A program made the position numbers and the translations under genes. This document shows positions 1 through 8,620 of a stretch of 64,000 bases of DNA, piece after piece (positions within the stretch are counted from its first letter, which is position 1; each line of letters starts with the position of its first letter). Below the pieces are notes generated by a model, which saw only the letters and a program-made list of their open reading frames with translations, was not told the origin of the DNA and did not search any database. This DNA comes from Bacteroides clarus YIT 12056 (GTDB taxonomy: Bacteria > Bacteroidota > Bacteroidia > Bacteroidales > Bacteroidaceae). Location of the stretch: contig NZ_FQWK01000001.1 of NCBI RefSeq assembly GCF_900129655.1, positions 434,001 through 498,000 of the forward strand. The letters are read 5' to 3'.

Positions 1-205
1 GCAGAATGTTGAGGCTTGCGGGCAACGGCCATTGAAAAGATACGGCGCGATCACTGACCGTAGCGCCGTTCAGCGGTGAGGGAGTTGCGCGCATTTCGTG
101 CATCAGCGTCGTATCGGAGAGTTTGATTGTGGCCTTTCCGGGAGTTTGCGCCTGTACGCAGACTGCCGAAAAAGTGAGTATGGTAATTGATAGAATCTTA
201 TTCAT
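1..205 (-). CDS. Heparinase II/III-like protein, N-terminal fragment (DUF4962-type)
   Basis: This is the first 68 codons of a gene that runs off the left edge; the ATG is at 205. The protein starts with a signal peptide (MNKILSITILTF, then a small-residue stretch ending VCVQAQ) and continues with a segment containing PSPLNGATVSDRA and FQWP. That pattern (Pro-x-Pro-x-x-Gly-Ala-Thr, then F-x-W-P) resembles the Ig-like N-terminus of DUF4962/heparinase-II-type polysaccharide lyases. It lies 42 nt downstream of a sulfatase on the same strand, so it is probably the third gene of a sulfated-glycan locus. The family call rests on a short segment plus context; the catalytic part is outside the window. 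Confidence 0.5.
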   Translation of the reverse strand, partial: MNKILSITILTFSAVCVQAQTPGKATIKLSDTTLMHEMRATPSPLNGATVSDRAVSFQWPLPASLNIL

Positions 206-247
206 ATGGAATAGTTGTTTGAGGTTAATAAAAATATGAATACGGTA

Positions 248-1615
248 TTACTCAAATTCTTTCGGAATAAACTGTAGTGTTGAAATGCGTCCGGGTAAGG
301 GGTGCTTCTTCATCCATTCCTGTAACATTTGGCGGTGTTGGAGAAGGATGTTGCGGTACTTGCTTTCAATGGCAAGATTACACATTTCTTTGCGGTCGGT
401 CTGCATATTGTATAGCATTTCACGGTTTATCCCACTTTCGTACAATACATATTTGTATTTTGGAGTACGGACTAACCAACCACGCGTACCGCCTGTTTGG
501 AAAAAATAGGTTTCACTTACCACATAAGGCTGATGGGCCTTTTGTGTGTCACCTTCCTCGACGATGGAACAGAAACTTACGCCCTGACAGTCTGCAGGTA
601 CTTGTGCTCCTGTCCATTCACAGATACTTGGCAACAGGTCTACACCGTTGTTGATGAGTTGTGGCAATACTTTGCCGGCATTCTTGCCTTTAGGTAAGCA
701 GACAATGAATGGTATGTTCGTAACTTCTTCATAGAGTACAGTCTTTTGATTCCAACGGTGCGCTGCTGCCCCGTCGCCATGATCACTGGTGAAGATAATA
801 ACAGTATTTTTCCATAGATTCTGTCTGTCTATCTCGGTAATGATTTTTCCTATTTCGATATCTATATGCTCTACAAGACGATAGTATGCATTGAGATACC
901 GCCGCCAATCGTCAGGAGTGTAGTTACCGGTTGGGTAGATACGATAGCTAAGTGCTTTTTCGCGTACCAATACATCGGCATCATAGGGAGATACATTGAA
1001 GTTTTCGGGCAAATTGGGGCAGTCTTCTATTCGGGGTTCTTTTACGGTGGCAAAAGGCAATGTCTGTTTACGTGCATATTGACAGATATTGTGGGGATTG
1101 TCAAAAGACGCAACGAGAAAGAACGGTTTGTTATGTTTGCGCTGCAGAAAATTTACGCAAGCTTCTGCCAGTCCGAAATCATTGTGACCATGAAGATTCT
1201 CGAAACCAAAAGCATATTTGCCCGGAAGCGATCCGGTATGTACATGCCACTTGCCGGCGTAGGCGGTAGTATATCCGGCTTGTTCTACAAGACTACCTAA
1301 GGTACGGGTGCGTAACGAATCGGGCATTGGAGTGCCGTTCTTGTCCAAACCTACCTCTCCGGAAGTATGTCCTGTAAACATAGCGGCCCGTGAAGGTCCG
1401 CTTAAGGGATGTGCGCAGTAAGCATTGTCGAAACGGATGCCCCGTTGCGCCAGCTTATCCATATTAGGAGTATGTAAGTCTTTGTTGCCTGCACAGCTCA
1501 TGGCCTTGGCTGTCTGCTGGTCGGTCATTATATAGATGATGTTCGGTTTTTCCTGTGCCGGAAGAGCGGCAGGAAAAACGGTACTTATCATTAAAAACGG
1601 TTTCAGTGTATTCAT
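248..1615 (-). CDS. Secreted S1-type sulfatase, serine-type
   Basis: The 455-residue protein has a short signal peptide (ending near ALPAQ) followed directly by the sulfatase core. Asp32 and Gln33 in the MTDQQ motif are expected metal ligands. L-S-G-P-S-R at residues 71-76 is the formylglycine site, with Ser72 as the modified residue, so activation would need the radical-SAM enzyme anSME rather than the Cys-dependent oxygen pathway. GKWH and SDHGDG motifs follow. The family hydrolyses sulfate esters on carbohydrates. The neighbouring sulfatase paralogue and lyase-like gene suggest a glycosaminoglycan or other host sulfated glycan. The sulfated position and sugar cannot be read from sequence here. 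Confidence 0.9.
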   Translation of the reverse strand: MNTLKPFLMISTVFPAALPAQEKPNIIYIMTDQQTAKAMSCAGNKDLHTPNMDKLAQRGIRFDNAYCAHPLSGPSRAAMFTGHTSGEVGLDKNGTPMPDSLRTRTLGSLVEQAGYTTAYAGKWHVHTGSLPGKYAFGFENLHGHNDFGLAEACVNFLQRKHNKPFFLVASFDNPHNICQYARKQTLPFATVKEPRIEDCPNLPENFNVSPYDADVLVREKALSYRIYPTGNYTPDDWRRYLNAYYRLVEHIDIEIGKIITEIDRQNLWKNTVIIFTSDHGDGAAAHRWNQKTVLYEEVTNIPFIVCLPKGKNAGKVLPQLINNGVDLLPSICEWTGAQVPADCQGVSFCSIVEEGDTQKAHQPYVVSETYFFQTGGTRGWLVRTPKYKYVLYESGINREMLYNMQTDRKEMCNLAIESKYRNILLQHRQMLQEWMKKHPLPGRISTLQFIPKEFE

Positions 1616-1682
1616 TGCGGATGTTGATGCTTTGTATTTAGCGGAATTGTACTAAGCAATTAGGAGCTGGTGATAAAAAATA

Positions 1683-3086
1683 TTATTTATACGCCGTCTG
1701 GTAATTGGCCGTTTTGGGAAGCACCTTTCCCGGTACGTCATGCAATTTGGGACGTGTCGGTCTGATTTTATACGTATTCATATACTTCTCGAGAATGTCA
1801 CGATGTTGCTGCGCCACTTTCTCGTAAGCGTTTTCCATCATCAGGTTTCTTGTTTCGCCTCTGTCGTTCTTCATGTCGAACAACTGTTCGCGGTGTCTTC
1901 CCTTATCGTACAGTACATATTTGTAGCGCTCGGTACGTACCATCCAGCCTCGTGTTTTGCTTCCGTCGAAACGCGTTTCGGTAATGACGTAATCCTGATG
2001 GGGAGCTTGTGGGTTACCTTCTTCGGCTATTTTGCGGAATGATTTTCCGGCAGCGCTTTTGGGTAGTTTGGCTCCTGTCCAGTCGCAGATGGTGGCGAAG
2101 AAGTCGACGCCGTTGCTGATAAGTTGCGGCAACTTCCCGCCTGCGTGCTTCTTGCCGGGCAGGGTTACGATGAACGGAATGTTGACCACTTCTTCGTATA
2201 AGGCCGATTTCTGATTCCAGTGGTGAGCGCCTATGCCGTCTCCGTGGTCGCTGGAGAAGATAACGACGGTATTTTCCCACAGGTTGTTTTTGTCGATGGC
2301 ATCGACAATCTTACCGATTTCACGGTCTACTTTCTCTACCAGGCGGTAGTACGTATAGCGGTACATACGCCAGTCTTCGGGAGTAAAGGTAGCGGTGGGG
2401 TACACGTTGAAGTTGTTGGCTCTTTCGTTTTCGATGACATCGGCGTCGTACGGATTCTTGGCGAAGTTGGGTGGAAGTCCCGGACAGTTACGCAGTTCCG
2501 GTGTGTCTGTATTGCCGTAAGGCAGGTTCTGGCTGCGCGCATATTCGCAGATGTTGTGCGGGTTATCGTACGAAGCTACCAGGAAGAAGGGCTTGTTGTG
2601 CTTCTTGGACAGGAATTTCACGCAAGCTTCGGCCAGTCCGTCGTCGCTGTGCTTGTATATCTGGTCGAAACCGTATTGCTTGTCGGGAATATCGAGTTCG
2701 GGCACATGCCATTTGCCGCCGTATGCACACTCGTATCCGGCATTCTTGACGAGCGTACCCAGTGTCTGTGTCTTGAGAGAGTCGGGAAGCGGAGAGCCGT
2801 TAACCGACAAACCTACCGCATCGGGATAATGCCCCGTAAACATGGAGCCGCGTGAAGGACCGCTCAGCGGTGCGGTACAGTAAGCGTTCTGGAACATGAT
2901 GCCGGCGGCAGCCAGTCTGTCCAGGTTGGGCGTGTGCAAATCCGGATTTCCGGCGCAGCTCATGGCGTTTGCCGTATGCTGGTCGGTAAAGATGTAAATG
3001 ATGTTGGGACGTTCGGCAGCGTATGCCATTGATGAGCTGAGCAGGGATAGGCAGGCTATGTGCTTCATTGAGATTTGTTTTACCAT
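1683..3086 (-). CDS. Secreted S1-type sulfatase, serine-type (paralogue)
   Basis: The 467-residue protein is a close paralogue of the sulfatase 67 nt downstream; the two align along their whole length with the same block order. It carries TDQ at residues 34-36, the formylglycine site L-S-G-P-S-R with Ser75 as the modified residue, GGKWH, and SSDHGDG. The start could be the ATG at 3086 or the internal Met at codon 7; the latter gives a cleaner signal peptide (MKHIACLSLLSS, ending AYA). It is the first gene of the minus-strand group sulfatase-sulfatase-lyase. The pair may be a tandem duplication with divergent specificity. Confidence 0.9.
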   Translation of the reverse strand: MVKQISMKHIACLSLLSSSMAYAAERPNIIYIFTDQHTANAMSCAGNPDLHTPNLDRLAAAGIMFQNAYCTAPLSGPSRGSMFTGHYPDAVGLSVNGSPLPDSLKTQTLGTLVKNAGYECAYGGKWHVPELDIPDKQYGFDQIYKHSDDGLAEACVKFLSKKHNKPFFLVASYDNPHNICEYARSQNLPYGNTDTPELRNCPGLPPNFAKNPYDADVIENERANNFNVYPTATFTPEDWRMYRYTYYRLVEKVDREIGKIVDAIDKNNLWENTVVIFSSDHGDGIGAHHWNQKSALYEEVVNIPFIVTLPGKKHAGGKLPQLISNGVDFFATICDWTGAKLPKSAAGKSFRKIAEEGNPQAPHQDYVITETRFDGSKTRGWMVRTERYKYVLYDKGRHREQLFDMKNDRGETRNLMMENAYEKVAQQHRDILEKYMNTYKIRPTRPKLHDVPGKVLPKTANYQTAYK

Positions 3087-3262
3087 ATTATTAGTTTTAT
3101 AATTGATTTCGGAGATTGTTTCCTCGATTGCTAAATTACGCCTTTTTCCATGTATCTGCGAACTCTAATGTTTTTTTTATGATGCGGAATGTTTATTTGA
3201 TTGTCAATTTTGTACAGTCAGCTTTTAAATTTGTGCTAAATGCTCTTACAGCCGCTTGAATC

Positions 3263-3364
3263 CGTCTCGTGAGATGGTTTTTTTCGTCTTGCGGGACGGT
3301 TTTATTCATCTCACGGGATGGATTTATTTATCTCGTGAGACGAATTTATTTGTCCCGCGGGATG
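3263..3364. repeat. Five 10-bp palindromic cores at exact 22-bp period
   Basis: Cores TCTCGTGAGA, TCTTGCGGGA, TCTCACGGGA, TCTCGTGAGA and TCCCGCGGGA begin at 3265, 3287, 3309, 3331 and 3353, all 22 bp apart. The 12-bp spacers are AT-rich and share TTTATT. The two bases on each side of the core often pair too: copy 2 has CG/CG and copy 3 has CA/TG, which is a compensatory change. The array ends about 9 bp before the topB -33 element and also lies upstream of the divergent sulfatase operon. It could be a set of operator sites on one helix face or a series of hairpins; its function is unknown to me. Confidence 0.85.
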
Positions 3365-3370
3365 ATTTCA

Positions 3371-3402
3371 TTTGCTTCTGCTCTCGGTTTGCATTATCTT
3401 TG
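3371..3402 (+). promoter_or_regulatory. Bacteroides-type promoter for topB
   Basis: TTTG at 3371-3374 and TATCTTTG at 3395-3402 are separated by 20 bp. They match the Bacteroidetes primary-sigma consensus (-33 TTTG, -7 TAnnTTTG). The topB ATG at 3425 would leave a leader of roughly 15 nt. Confidence 0.75.
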
Positions 3403-3424
3403 CCGCACCTAAAAAGAAAAGTGA

Positions 3425-5584
3425 ATGATAGTTTGTATTGCCGAAAAGCCTTCTGTGGCGCGTGACATAGCCGATGTACTCGGAGCGAAAGATAAGAGAG
3501 ACGGATACATCGAAGGAAACGGATACCAGGTGACCTGGACGTTCGGCCACCTCTGCACCCTTAAGGAGCCGCACGAATACACGCCCAACTGGAAATCGTG
3601 GAGCTTGGGCAGCCTGCCTATGGTTCCGCCCCGTTTCGGTATCAAGCTTATCAGCAACCCTACGTACGAACGCCAGTTTCACGTGATTGAGAACCTCATG
3701 CAGCATGCCGACATGATTATAAACTGCGGTGATGCCGGACAAGAGGGAGAGCTGATTCAGCGTTGGGTGATGCAGAAAGCCGGTGCGCGTTGCCCGGTGA
3801 AGCGTCTGTGGATTTCCTCGCTGACGGAAGAAGCCATCCGCGAGGGATTTGCCAAGCTGAGGGATGCGTCCGATTTCCAGCCGTTGTACGAGGCAGGGCT
3901 TTCGCGTGCCATCGGCGACTGGCTGCTGGGTATGAATGCCACCCGCCTGTACACCATGAAGTACGGTCAGAACCGGCAGGTGCTTTCTATCGGACGTGTA
4001 CAGACGCCTACGCTTGCGCTAATCGTAAACCGTCAGCTCGAAATACAGAACTTTGTTCCCAAACAATACTGGGAGCTGAAGACAGTGTATCGGGATACCA
4101 CTTTCTCCGCCATTCTCCGCAAAAGTGATGAAGAACTGGTATTGGAAGCGGAAAAGCAGAAAGAGGGAACCGCCGCCAAAGCCGCAAAACCCGAAGAAAA
4201 CCGGGGGATAGAACCCATCACCGACCGGGAGCGCGGAATGGCTCTGCTGGAGCAGATAAAGGATTCTCCTTTTGCCATAACGAACGTCACCCGCAAGAAC
4301 GGCAAAGAGGCTCCGCCCCGTTTGTTCGACCTGACGTCCCTGCAGGTGGAGTGCAACAAGAAGTTTGCTTTCTCCGCCGACGAAACGTTGAAAACCATAC
4401 AGTCGCTTTACGAGAAGAAAGTAACGACCTACCCGCGTGTCGATACCACTTTCCTCAGTGACGACATCTATCCCAAATGCCCCGGCATACTGAAAGGTTT
4501 GCGTGATTATCAGACATTGACCGCCCCGCTGGATGGAGCTACGCTGCCGAAGTCGAAGAAAGTGTTCGACAATTCGAAGGTTACAGACCACCATGCCATC
4601 ATTCCTACCGGCCAGCCTCCTCAGAACCTGACGGATATGGAACGTCGCGTATTCGACCTGATTGCACGCCGTTTCATTGCCGTATTCTATCCGGACTGCC
4701 TGTTTGCGACGACTGCCGTAATAGGTGAGGTGGAACAGATCGAGTTCAAAGTTTCGGGTAAGCAGATATTGGAGCCCGGCTGGCGTGTGGTGTTCGGTAC
4801 ACTCTCGGAACGGTCGCAAGAAGAAAAAGAGGAGAAAGGCGGAGAAGATGAAAACGTGCTCCCTGCGTTTGTGGTGGGAGAGAGCGGTCCTCATCTGCCG
4901 GATTTGTACGAAAAGTGGACGCAACCGCCACGCCCTTATACCGAGGCTACCTTGCTGCGCGCCATGGAAACCGCCGGTAAACTGGTGGATAACGACGAAC
5001 TGCGCGACGCTTTGAAAGAAAACGGCATCGGCCGTCCTTCCACGCGTGCCGCCATTATCGAAACGCTCTTCAAGCGTAACTATATCCGTAAGGAGAAAAA
5101 GAACCTGATAGCCACCCCTACGGGTGTGGAGCTGATTCAGATTATTCACGAGGAACTGTTGAAATCTGCCGAGCTGACCGGTATGTGGGAAAAGAAATTG
5201 CGTGAAATAGAAAAGCGTACCTACAACGCTTCGCAGTTTCTGGAAGAACTGAAGCAAATGGTATCGGAGATTGTGATGAGCGTCCTTTCCGATAACAGCA
5301 ACCGTCATATCACCATACAAGCCCCTGCGTTGGAAAAGGGCGAAAAGACATCTGCCGCATCAGCTTCCGCTGCCGGTAAACCGAAAAAAGAGCCAAAGAA
5401 AAGAGCGCCGCGAAAGTCCGCGGCAAAGAAAACGGAGCAAACGGCCGGTGAGAATCAGCCTGCCGATGCATTGGTTGGCACACCTTGTCCGCTTTGCGGA
5501 AAAGGAACGATTATTAAAGGAAAAACGGCTTACGGCTGTTCCGAATGGAAAGGCGGCTGTACATTCCGCAAGCCGTTTGAGTAG
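3425..5584 (+). CDS. topB: DNA topoisomerase III (type IA)
   Basis: The 719-residue type IA topoisomerase relaxes and decatenates DNA through a 5'-phosphotyrosine intermediate. The N-terminal Toprim domain starts IAEKPSVARDIADVL. The catalytic tyrosine is Tyr336 in T-T-Y-P-R-V-D-T. A Lys/Ala-rich linker (about residues 640-685) leads to a single C-terminal zinc ribbon with CPLCGKG and a second Cys pair near the end. The Toprim acidic motif reads D103-A-G105-Q-E107, where the classical form is D-x-D-x-E, so the second Asp is replaced by Gly. The gene stands alone and is convergent with the Nudix gene, 13 nt apart. The length fits chromosomal topoisomerase III of Bacteroidetes. Confidence 0.95.
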   Translation: MIVCIAEKPSVARDIADVLGAKDKRDGYIEGNGYQVTWTFGHLCTLKEPHEYTPNWKSWSLGSLPMVPPRFGIKLISNPTYERQFHVIENLMQHADMIINCGDAGQEGELIQRWVMQKAGARCPVKRLWISSLTEEAIREGFAKLRDASDFQPLYEAGLSRAIGDWLLGMNATRLYTMKYGQNRQVLSIGRVQTPTLALIVNRQLEIQNFVPKQYWELKTVYRDTTFSAILRKSDEELVLEAEKQKEGTAAKAAKPEENRGIEPITDRERGMALLEQIKDSPFAITNVTRKNGKEAPPRLFDLTSLQVECNKKFAFSADETLKTIQSLYEKKVTTYPRVDTTFLSDDIYPKCPGILKGLRDYQTLTAPLDGATLPKSKKVFDNSKVTDHHAIIPTGQPPQNLTDMERRVFDLIARRFIAVFYPDCLFATTAVIGEVEQIEFKVSGKQILEPGWRVVFGTLSERSQEEKEEKGGEDENVLPAFVVGESGPHLPDLYEKWTQPPRPYTEATLLRAMETAGKLVDNDELRDALKENGIGRPSTRAAIIETLFKRNYIRKEKKNLIATPTGVELIQIIHEELLKSAELTGMWEKKLREIEKRTYNASQFLEELKQMVSEIVMSVLSDNSNRHITIQAPALEKGEKTSAASASAAGKPKKEPKKRAPRKSAAKKTEQTAGENQPADALVGTPCPLCGKGTIIKGKTAYGCSEWKGGCTFRKPFE

Positions 5585-5597
5585 AGCGGTAGCCGGA

Positions 5598-6161
5598 TTA
5601 TAGTCCTTTCTCGGCTATATATTTCCACAATGGAGCGGCCATCAGCGCTTGCTTTATCTCTCCTTTTTGCAGCAGCTCCTTTACTTCTGCAAGCGTAAGC
5701 AGATGTACGCTGAGGCTTTCCGTATCTTCCAAATGCTGCTCCGAAATCTTTTCCACATCGGTAGCCAAAAAGCAATACGTAATATTGGTATGGGTACTCG
5801 GGTTGGGGGAGATTTGCATGTATTCCTGCCACGTACCGTTGCCGTAGCCGGTTTCTTCAAGCAGCTCCCGCTGTGCGGAAATCAGCGGAGAAGCATCTTC
5901 TTCCTCACATACGCCGGCACAAAGTTCATAGGATGTTTCTTGCAGACCATGTCGGTACTGGCGGATAAAAACGAATTGCCCGTCGCGCGTGATGGCGATG
6001 GTATTTACCCAATCGGGATATTCCAATATGTAATAGGAAGGGATATGATTACCGTTCGGCAAGACTACATGGTCTTTGCGTACGGTGAGCCACGGGGCTT
6101 TATGCAGGTACTCGCTGGAAATGATTTCCCAGGGGCTGTCGGAATCGTTCATAGGTTTCAT
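5598..6161 (-). CDS. Nudix hydrolase, ADP-ribose pyrophosphatase-like
   Basis: The 187-residue protein carries a Nudix core ending in R-E-L-L-E-E-T-G-Y, the metal-binding helix of enzymes that cleave nucleoside diphosphates linked to another moiety. Conserved blocks (PWLTVRKD early, then FVFIRQYRHG and ELCAGV) resemble the ADP-ribose/nucleotide-sugar pyrophosphatase subgroup. Spacing from the box Gly to the REL helix is one residue longer than the standard GX5EX7REUXEEXGU pattern, and an Asp sits where the first Glu is expected. It is the last gene of the minus-strand operon aroC-M20-anmK-Nudix, starting 5 nt after anmK. The substrate is undetermined. Confidence 0.85.
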   Translation of the reverse strand: MKPMNDSDSPWEIISSEYLHKAPWLTVRKDHVVLPNGNHIPSYYILEYPDWVNTIAITRDGQFVFIRQYRHGLQETSYELCAGVCEEEDASPLISAQRELLEETGYGNGTWQEYMQISPNPSTHTNITYCFLATDVEKISEQHLEDTESLSVHLLTLAEVKELLQKGEIKQALMAAPLWKYIAEKGL

Positions 6162-6166
6162 GATTT

Positions 6167-7246
6167 TTATACTTTGAATAATATTCCGCCTATATTGTCC
6201 ATCGACGCTCCGGTGACGGATGCAAGGCAGCCGGGTTCGTCTGCCATGTAGAGCGCACCGAGAAAGGCGAATATCAATGCTTCTTTATATTCTATAATCT
6301 GTCGGCCGGGGATTACGATTTGGCAGGGGCATAAGGCTTCAATCCGTTCTACGAGGAATTTATTGAATGCTCCGCCGCCTGTAATCAGCAGTTTGCCATT
6401 ACCCGCTGAAGACGGATTGGCGTTGATGATGCGGAATATCTGGAAAGCGGCGTGCTCGTAGAAAGTACGCAGCTTGTCTTCCAAACTCAGTCCGTATCGT
6501 TCCAGCATGGGGTAGACTTGTGTTTCCACCCACTCGCGTCCCAATGATTTAGGGCCGGACTGGTGGTAGAATTCCATTCCGTTCAGTTCGTCCAGCAACG
6601 GTCGGCAGATAGCGCCACGGCGGGCAATCTCTCCGTCACGGTCGAACTCCAGACCGATTTGGCGGCAATAGTGGTTGATTACGTAATTCACCGGGCTTAT
6701 GTCGAAAGCGATACGTTTGCCGTCTTGCTCGAACGAGATATTGGAAAATCCTCCGATGTTCAGGCAGTAGTCATAGTCGGCGAAGAGCAGGCGGTCGCCG
6801 ATGGGTACGAGCGGGGCGCCTTGCCCGCCCAGCATGATGTCCAGCCTGCGGAAGTCGGACACCGTGGGAATACGGGTTTCGGCGGCAATGGCCGCACCGT
6901 CTCCAATCTGGTACATGATTTTCCTTTGCGGTTCGTGGAAGATGGTATGCCCGTGCGATGCGATGATGTCCGGCCGTACGCCGAACTCCTGCATGAACTC
7001 GTTGACGCGCTTCCCGAGAAATGAGCCATAGGCGCTGTGAAAGGTGATGAATTCAAGCGCGCTCATATTTTGCGCGCCTGTACCCAGTTTATATTTCAGT
7101 TCTTCCGGATAGCCGTAACCTTTGGCGCAGTCGATGTGAAATGACCATTTGCCCGCTTTGCGGCGGAAGGTACAACAGCAAACGTCCAGCCCGTCGAGCG
7201 ACGTGCCGGACATAAGACCGATAGCTTGTATCTGAAAGTCGTCCAT
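6167..7246 (-). CDS. anmK: Anhydro-N-acetylmuramic acid kinase
   Basis: AnmK phosphorylates and opens 1,6-anhydro-MurNAc, returning peptidoglycan turnover products to MurNAc-6-phosphate. The 359-residue protein has the signature M-S-G-T-S-L-D-G-L-D at residues 12-21, the phosphate-binding block of this sugar-kinase-fold family, a central NIGGFSN motif, and a C-terminal ITGGGAFN block. It is cytoplasmic. Its ATG is 1 nt from the M20 peptidase stop codon, so the two are probably co-translated. A peptidase next to a muropeptide sugar kinase fits cell-wall recycling, though that link is inferred. Confidence 0.95.
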   Translation of the reverse strand: MDDFQIQAIGLMSGTSLDGLDVCCCTFRRKAGKWSFHIDCAKGYGYPEELKYKLGTGAQNMSALEFITFHSAYGSFLGKRVNEFMQEFGVRPDIIASHGHTIFHEPQRKIMYQIGDGAAIAAETRIPTVSDFRRLDIMLGGQGAPLVPIGDRLLFADYDYCLNIGGFSNISFEQDGKRIAFDISPVNYVINHYCRQIGLEFDRDGEIARRGAICRPLLDELNGMEFYHQSGPKSLGREWVETQVYPMLERYGLSLEDKLRTFYEHAAFQIFRIINANPSSAGNGKLLITGGGAFNKFLVERIEALCPCQIVIPGRQIIEYKEALIFAFLGALYMADEPGCLASVTGASMDNIGGILFKV

Positions 7247-7247
7247 A

Positions 7248-8600
7248 TCAATAGTTCAGGTGAAATTCAACAACTGCTTCAATGCCTTTGCGCAGAATAT
7301 CCAACGGGATATTTTCGTTGGGAGAGTGAATGGCGTTGGATTCCAGGCCGAAGCCCATCAGTATGGTTTTAATTCCCAATACCTGCTCGAATGTGGAGAT
7401 GATAGGAATACTACCGCCGCGACGTACTGCCAACGGTTTCTTGCCGAAAGCTTTGGTGAAGCCTTTCTCCGCCGCCTGGTATGCGGGGAGCGTGATGGGG
7501 CATACATAGCCTTGTCCGCCATGCATGGGAGTGACTTTTACCTGTACGGTATCGGGAGCGATAGCCATGATATAATCGGCAAACAGTTGCGAAATCTTAT
7601 GGTGATCCTGATGCGGAACCAGCCGGCACGATACTTTGGCATAGGCTTTGGAAGGGAGTACGGTTTTGGAACCTTCGCCCGTATAGCCGCCCCAGATGCC
7701 GCATACATCGAAAGACGGACGGCAACTGTTACGCTCCAGCGTGCTGTACCCTTTTTCTCCGAAAAGGGCGTTTACGCCGATGGCTTTTTTGTATTTCTCC
7801 TCGTCGAACGGGATGCGCGCTATCATTTCACGTTCTGCCTGCGGTACTTCTTCCACATCATCGTAGAAGCCGGGAACGGTGATGCGTCCGTCGGCGTCCG
7901 TTACTTTGCTTATCATCCGGCAAAGTACATTGATGGGATTGGCTACCGCACCGCCGAAGTGTCCGGAGTGCAGGTCGCGGTTCGGGCCGGTCACTTCTAT
8001 TTCCCAATAGGCAAGTCCGCGTAGGCCGGTAGTCAGTGAGGGGAGGTCTGCGCCCAGCATGCTGGTGTCGGAAACGAGGATTACATCGGCTTTCAACAGC
8101 TCTTTATGCTCTTGGCAGAAGCCCTCGAGGCTGGGTGAACCAATCTCTTCCTCTCCTTCAAAGATAAACTTTACGTTGTGTGTCAGCAGGTTGTTCTTTA
8201 CCAGATATTCAAACGCTTTTACCTGAATGAAAGACTGTCCTTTATCATCGTCCGCGCCACGTGCCCAGATATGGCCGTCACGTACTTCCGGTTCAAAGGG
8301 GTTGCTTTTCCAAAGCTCCAGCGGTTCGGCGGGCATCACGTCGTAATGTGCGTATATTAATACTGTTTTAGCTTCCGGGTCTACAATCTTCTGTCCGAAT
8401 ACGATAGGATTGCCCGCAGAAGGCATTACCAACGCTTCGTCCGCGCCCGCTGCGAGCAGCAGTTGGGCCCAGCGTTCTGCGCATGCCAGCATATCGTCGT
8501 GATGTTCGGGTTTGGCACTGATACTGGGAATACGGATAAGGCTGAACAGGTCTTCCAACATCCTGGACTCGTTCTCTGCAATATATTTCTTTATTTCCAT
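7248..8600 (-). CDS. M20 family metallodipeptidase
   Basis: The 450-residue zinc peptidase has the full set of M20 ligands: His85 and Asp87 in AHYDVMP, the GADDDKG bridging Asp near residue 118, the catalytic EGEEEIGS near 148-154, and a C-terminal His in AIHSPNEN. A dimerisation domain is inserted in the middle. It has no signal peptide, so it is cytosolic, like the carnosinase-type nonspecific dipeptidases. It lies 20 nt downstream of aroC and 1 nt upstream of anmK. It probably hydrolyses short peptides; the exact substrate is unknown. Confidence 0.9.
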   Translation of the reverse strand: MEIKKYIAENESRMLEDLFSLIRIPSISAKPEHHDDMLACAERWAQLLLAAGADEALVMPSAGNPIVFGQKIVDPEAKTVLIYAHYDVMPAEPLELWKSNPFEPEVRDGHIWARGADDDKGQSFIQVKAFEYLVKNNLLTHNVKFIFEGEEEIGSPSLEGFCQEHKELLKADVILVSDTSMLGADLPSLTTGLRGLAYWEIEVTGPNRDLHSGHFGGAVANPINVLCRMISKVTDADGRITVPGFYDDVEEVPQAEREMIARIPFDEEKYKKAIGVNALFGEKGYSTLERNSCRPSFDVCGIWGGYTGEGSKTVLPSKAYAKVSCRLVPHQDHHKISQLFADYIMAIAPDTVQVKVTPMHGGQGYVCPITLPAYQAAEKGFTKAFGKKPLAVRRGGSIPIISTFEQVLGIKTILMGFGLESNAIHSPNENIPLDILRKGIEAVVEFHLNY

Positions 8601-8620
8601 ATAATGTAAAGCGGTATTTA

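Noticed and set aside
3263-3364. CRISPR array before topB
   Set aside because: The repeated unit is 22 bp with a 10-bp palindrome and 12-bp similar spacers. CRISPR repeats and spacers are longer, and spacers should be unique; no cas genes are present.
4019-5320. 433-codon minus-strand frame across topB
   Set aside because: It lies wholly inside a confident topoisomerase III gene, has low-complexity composition and no start signals.
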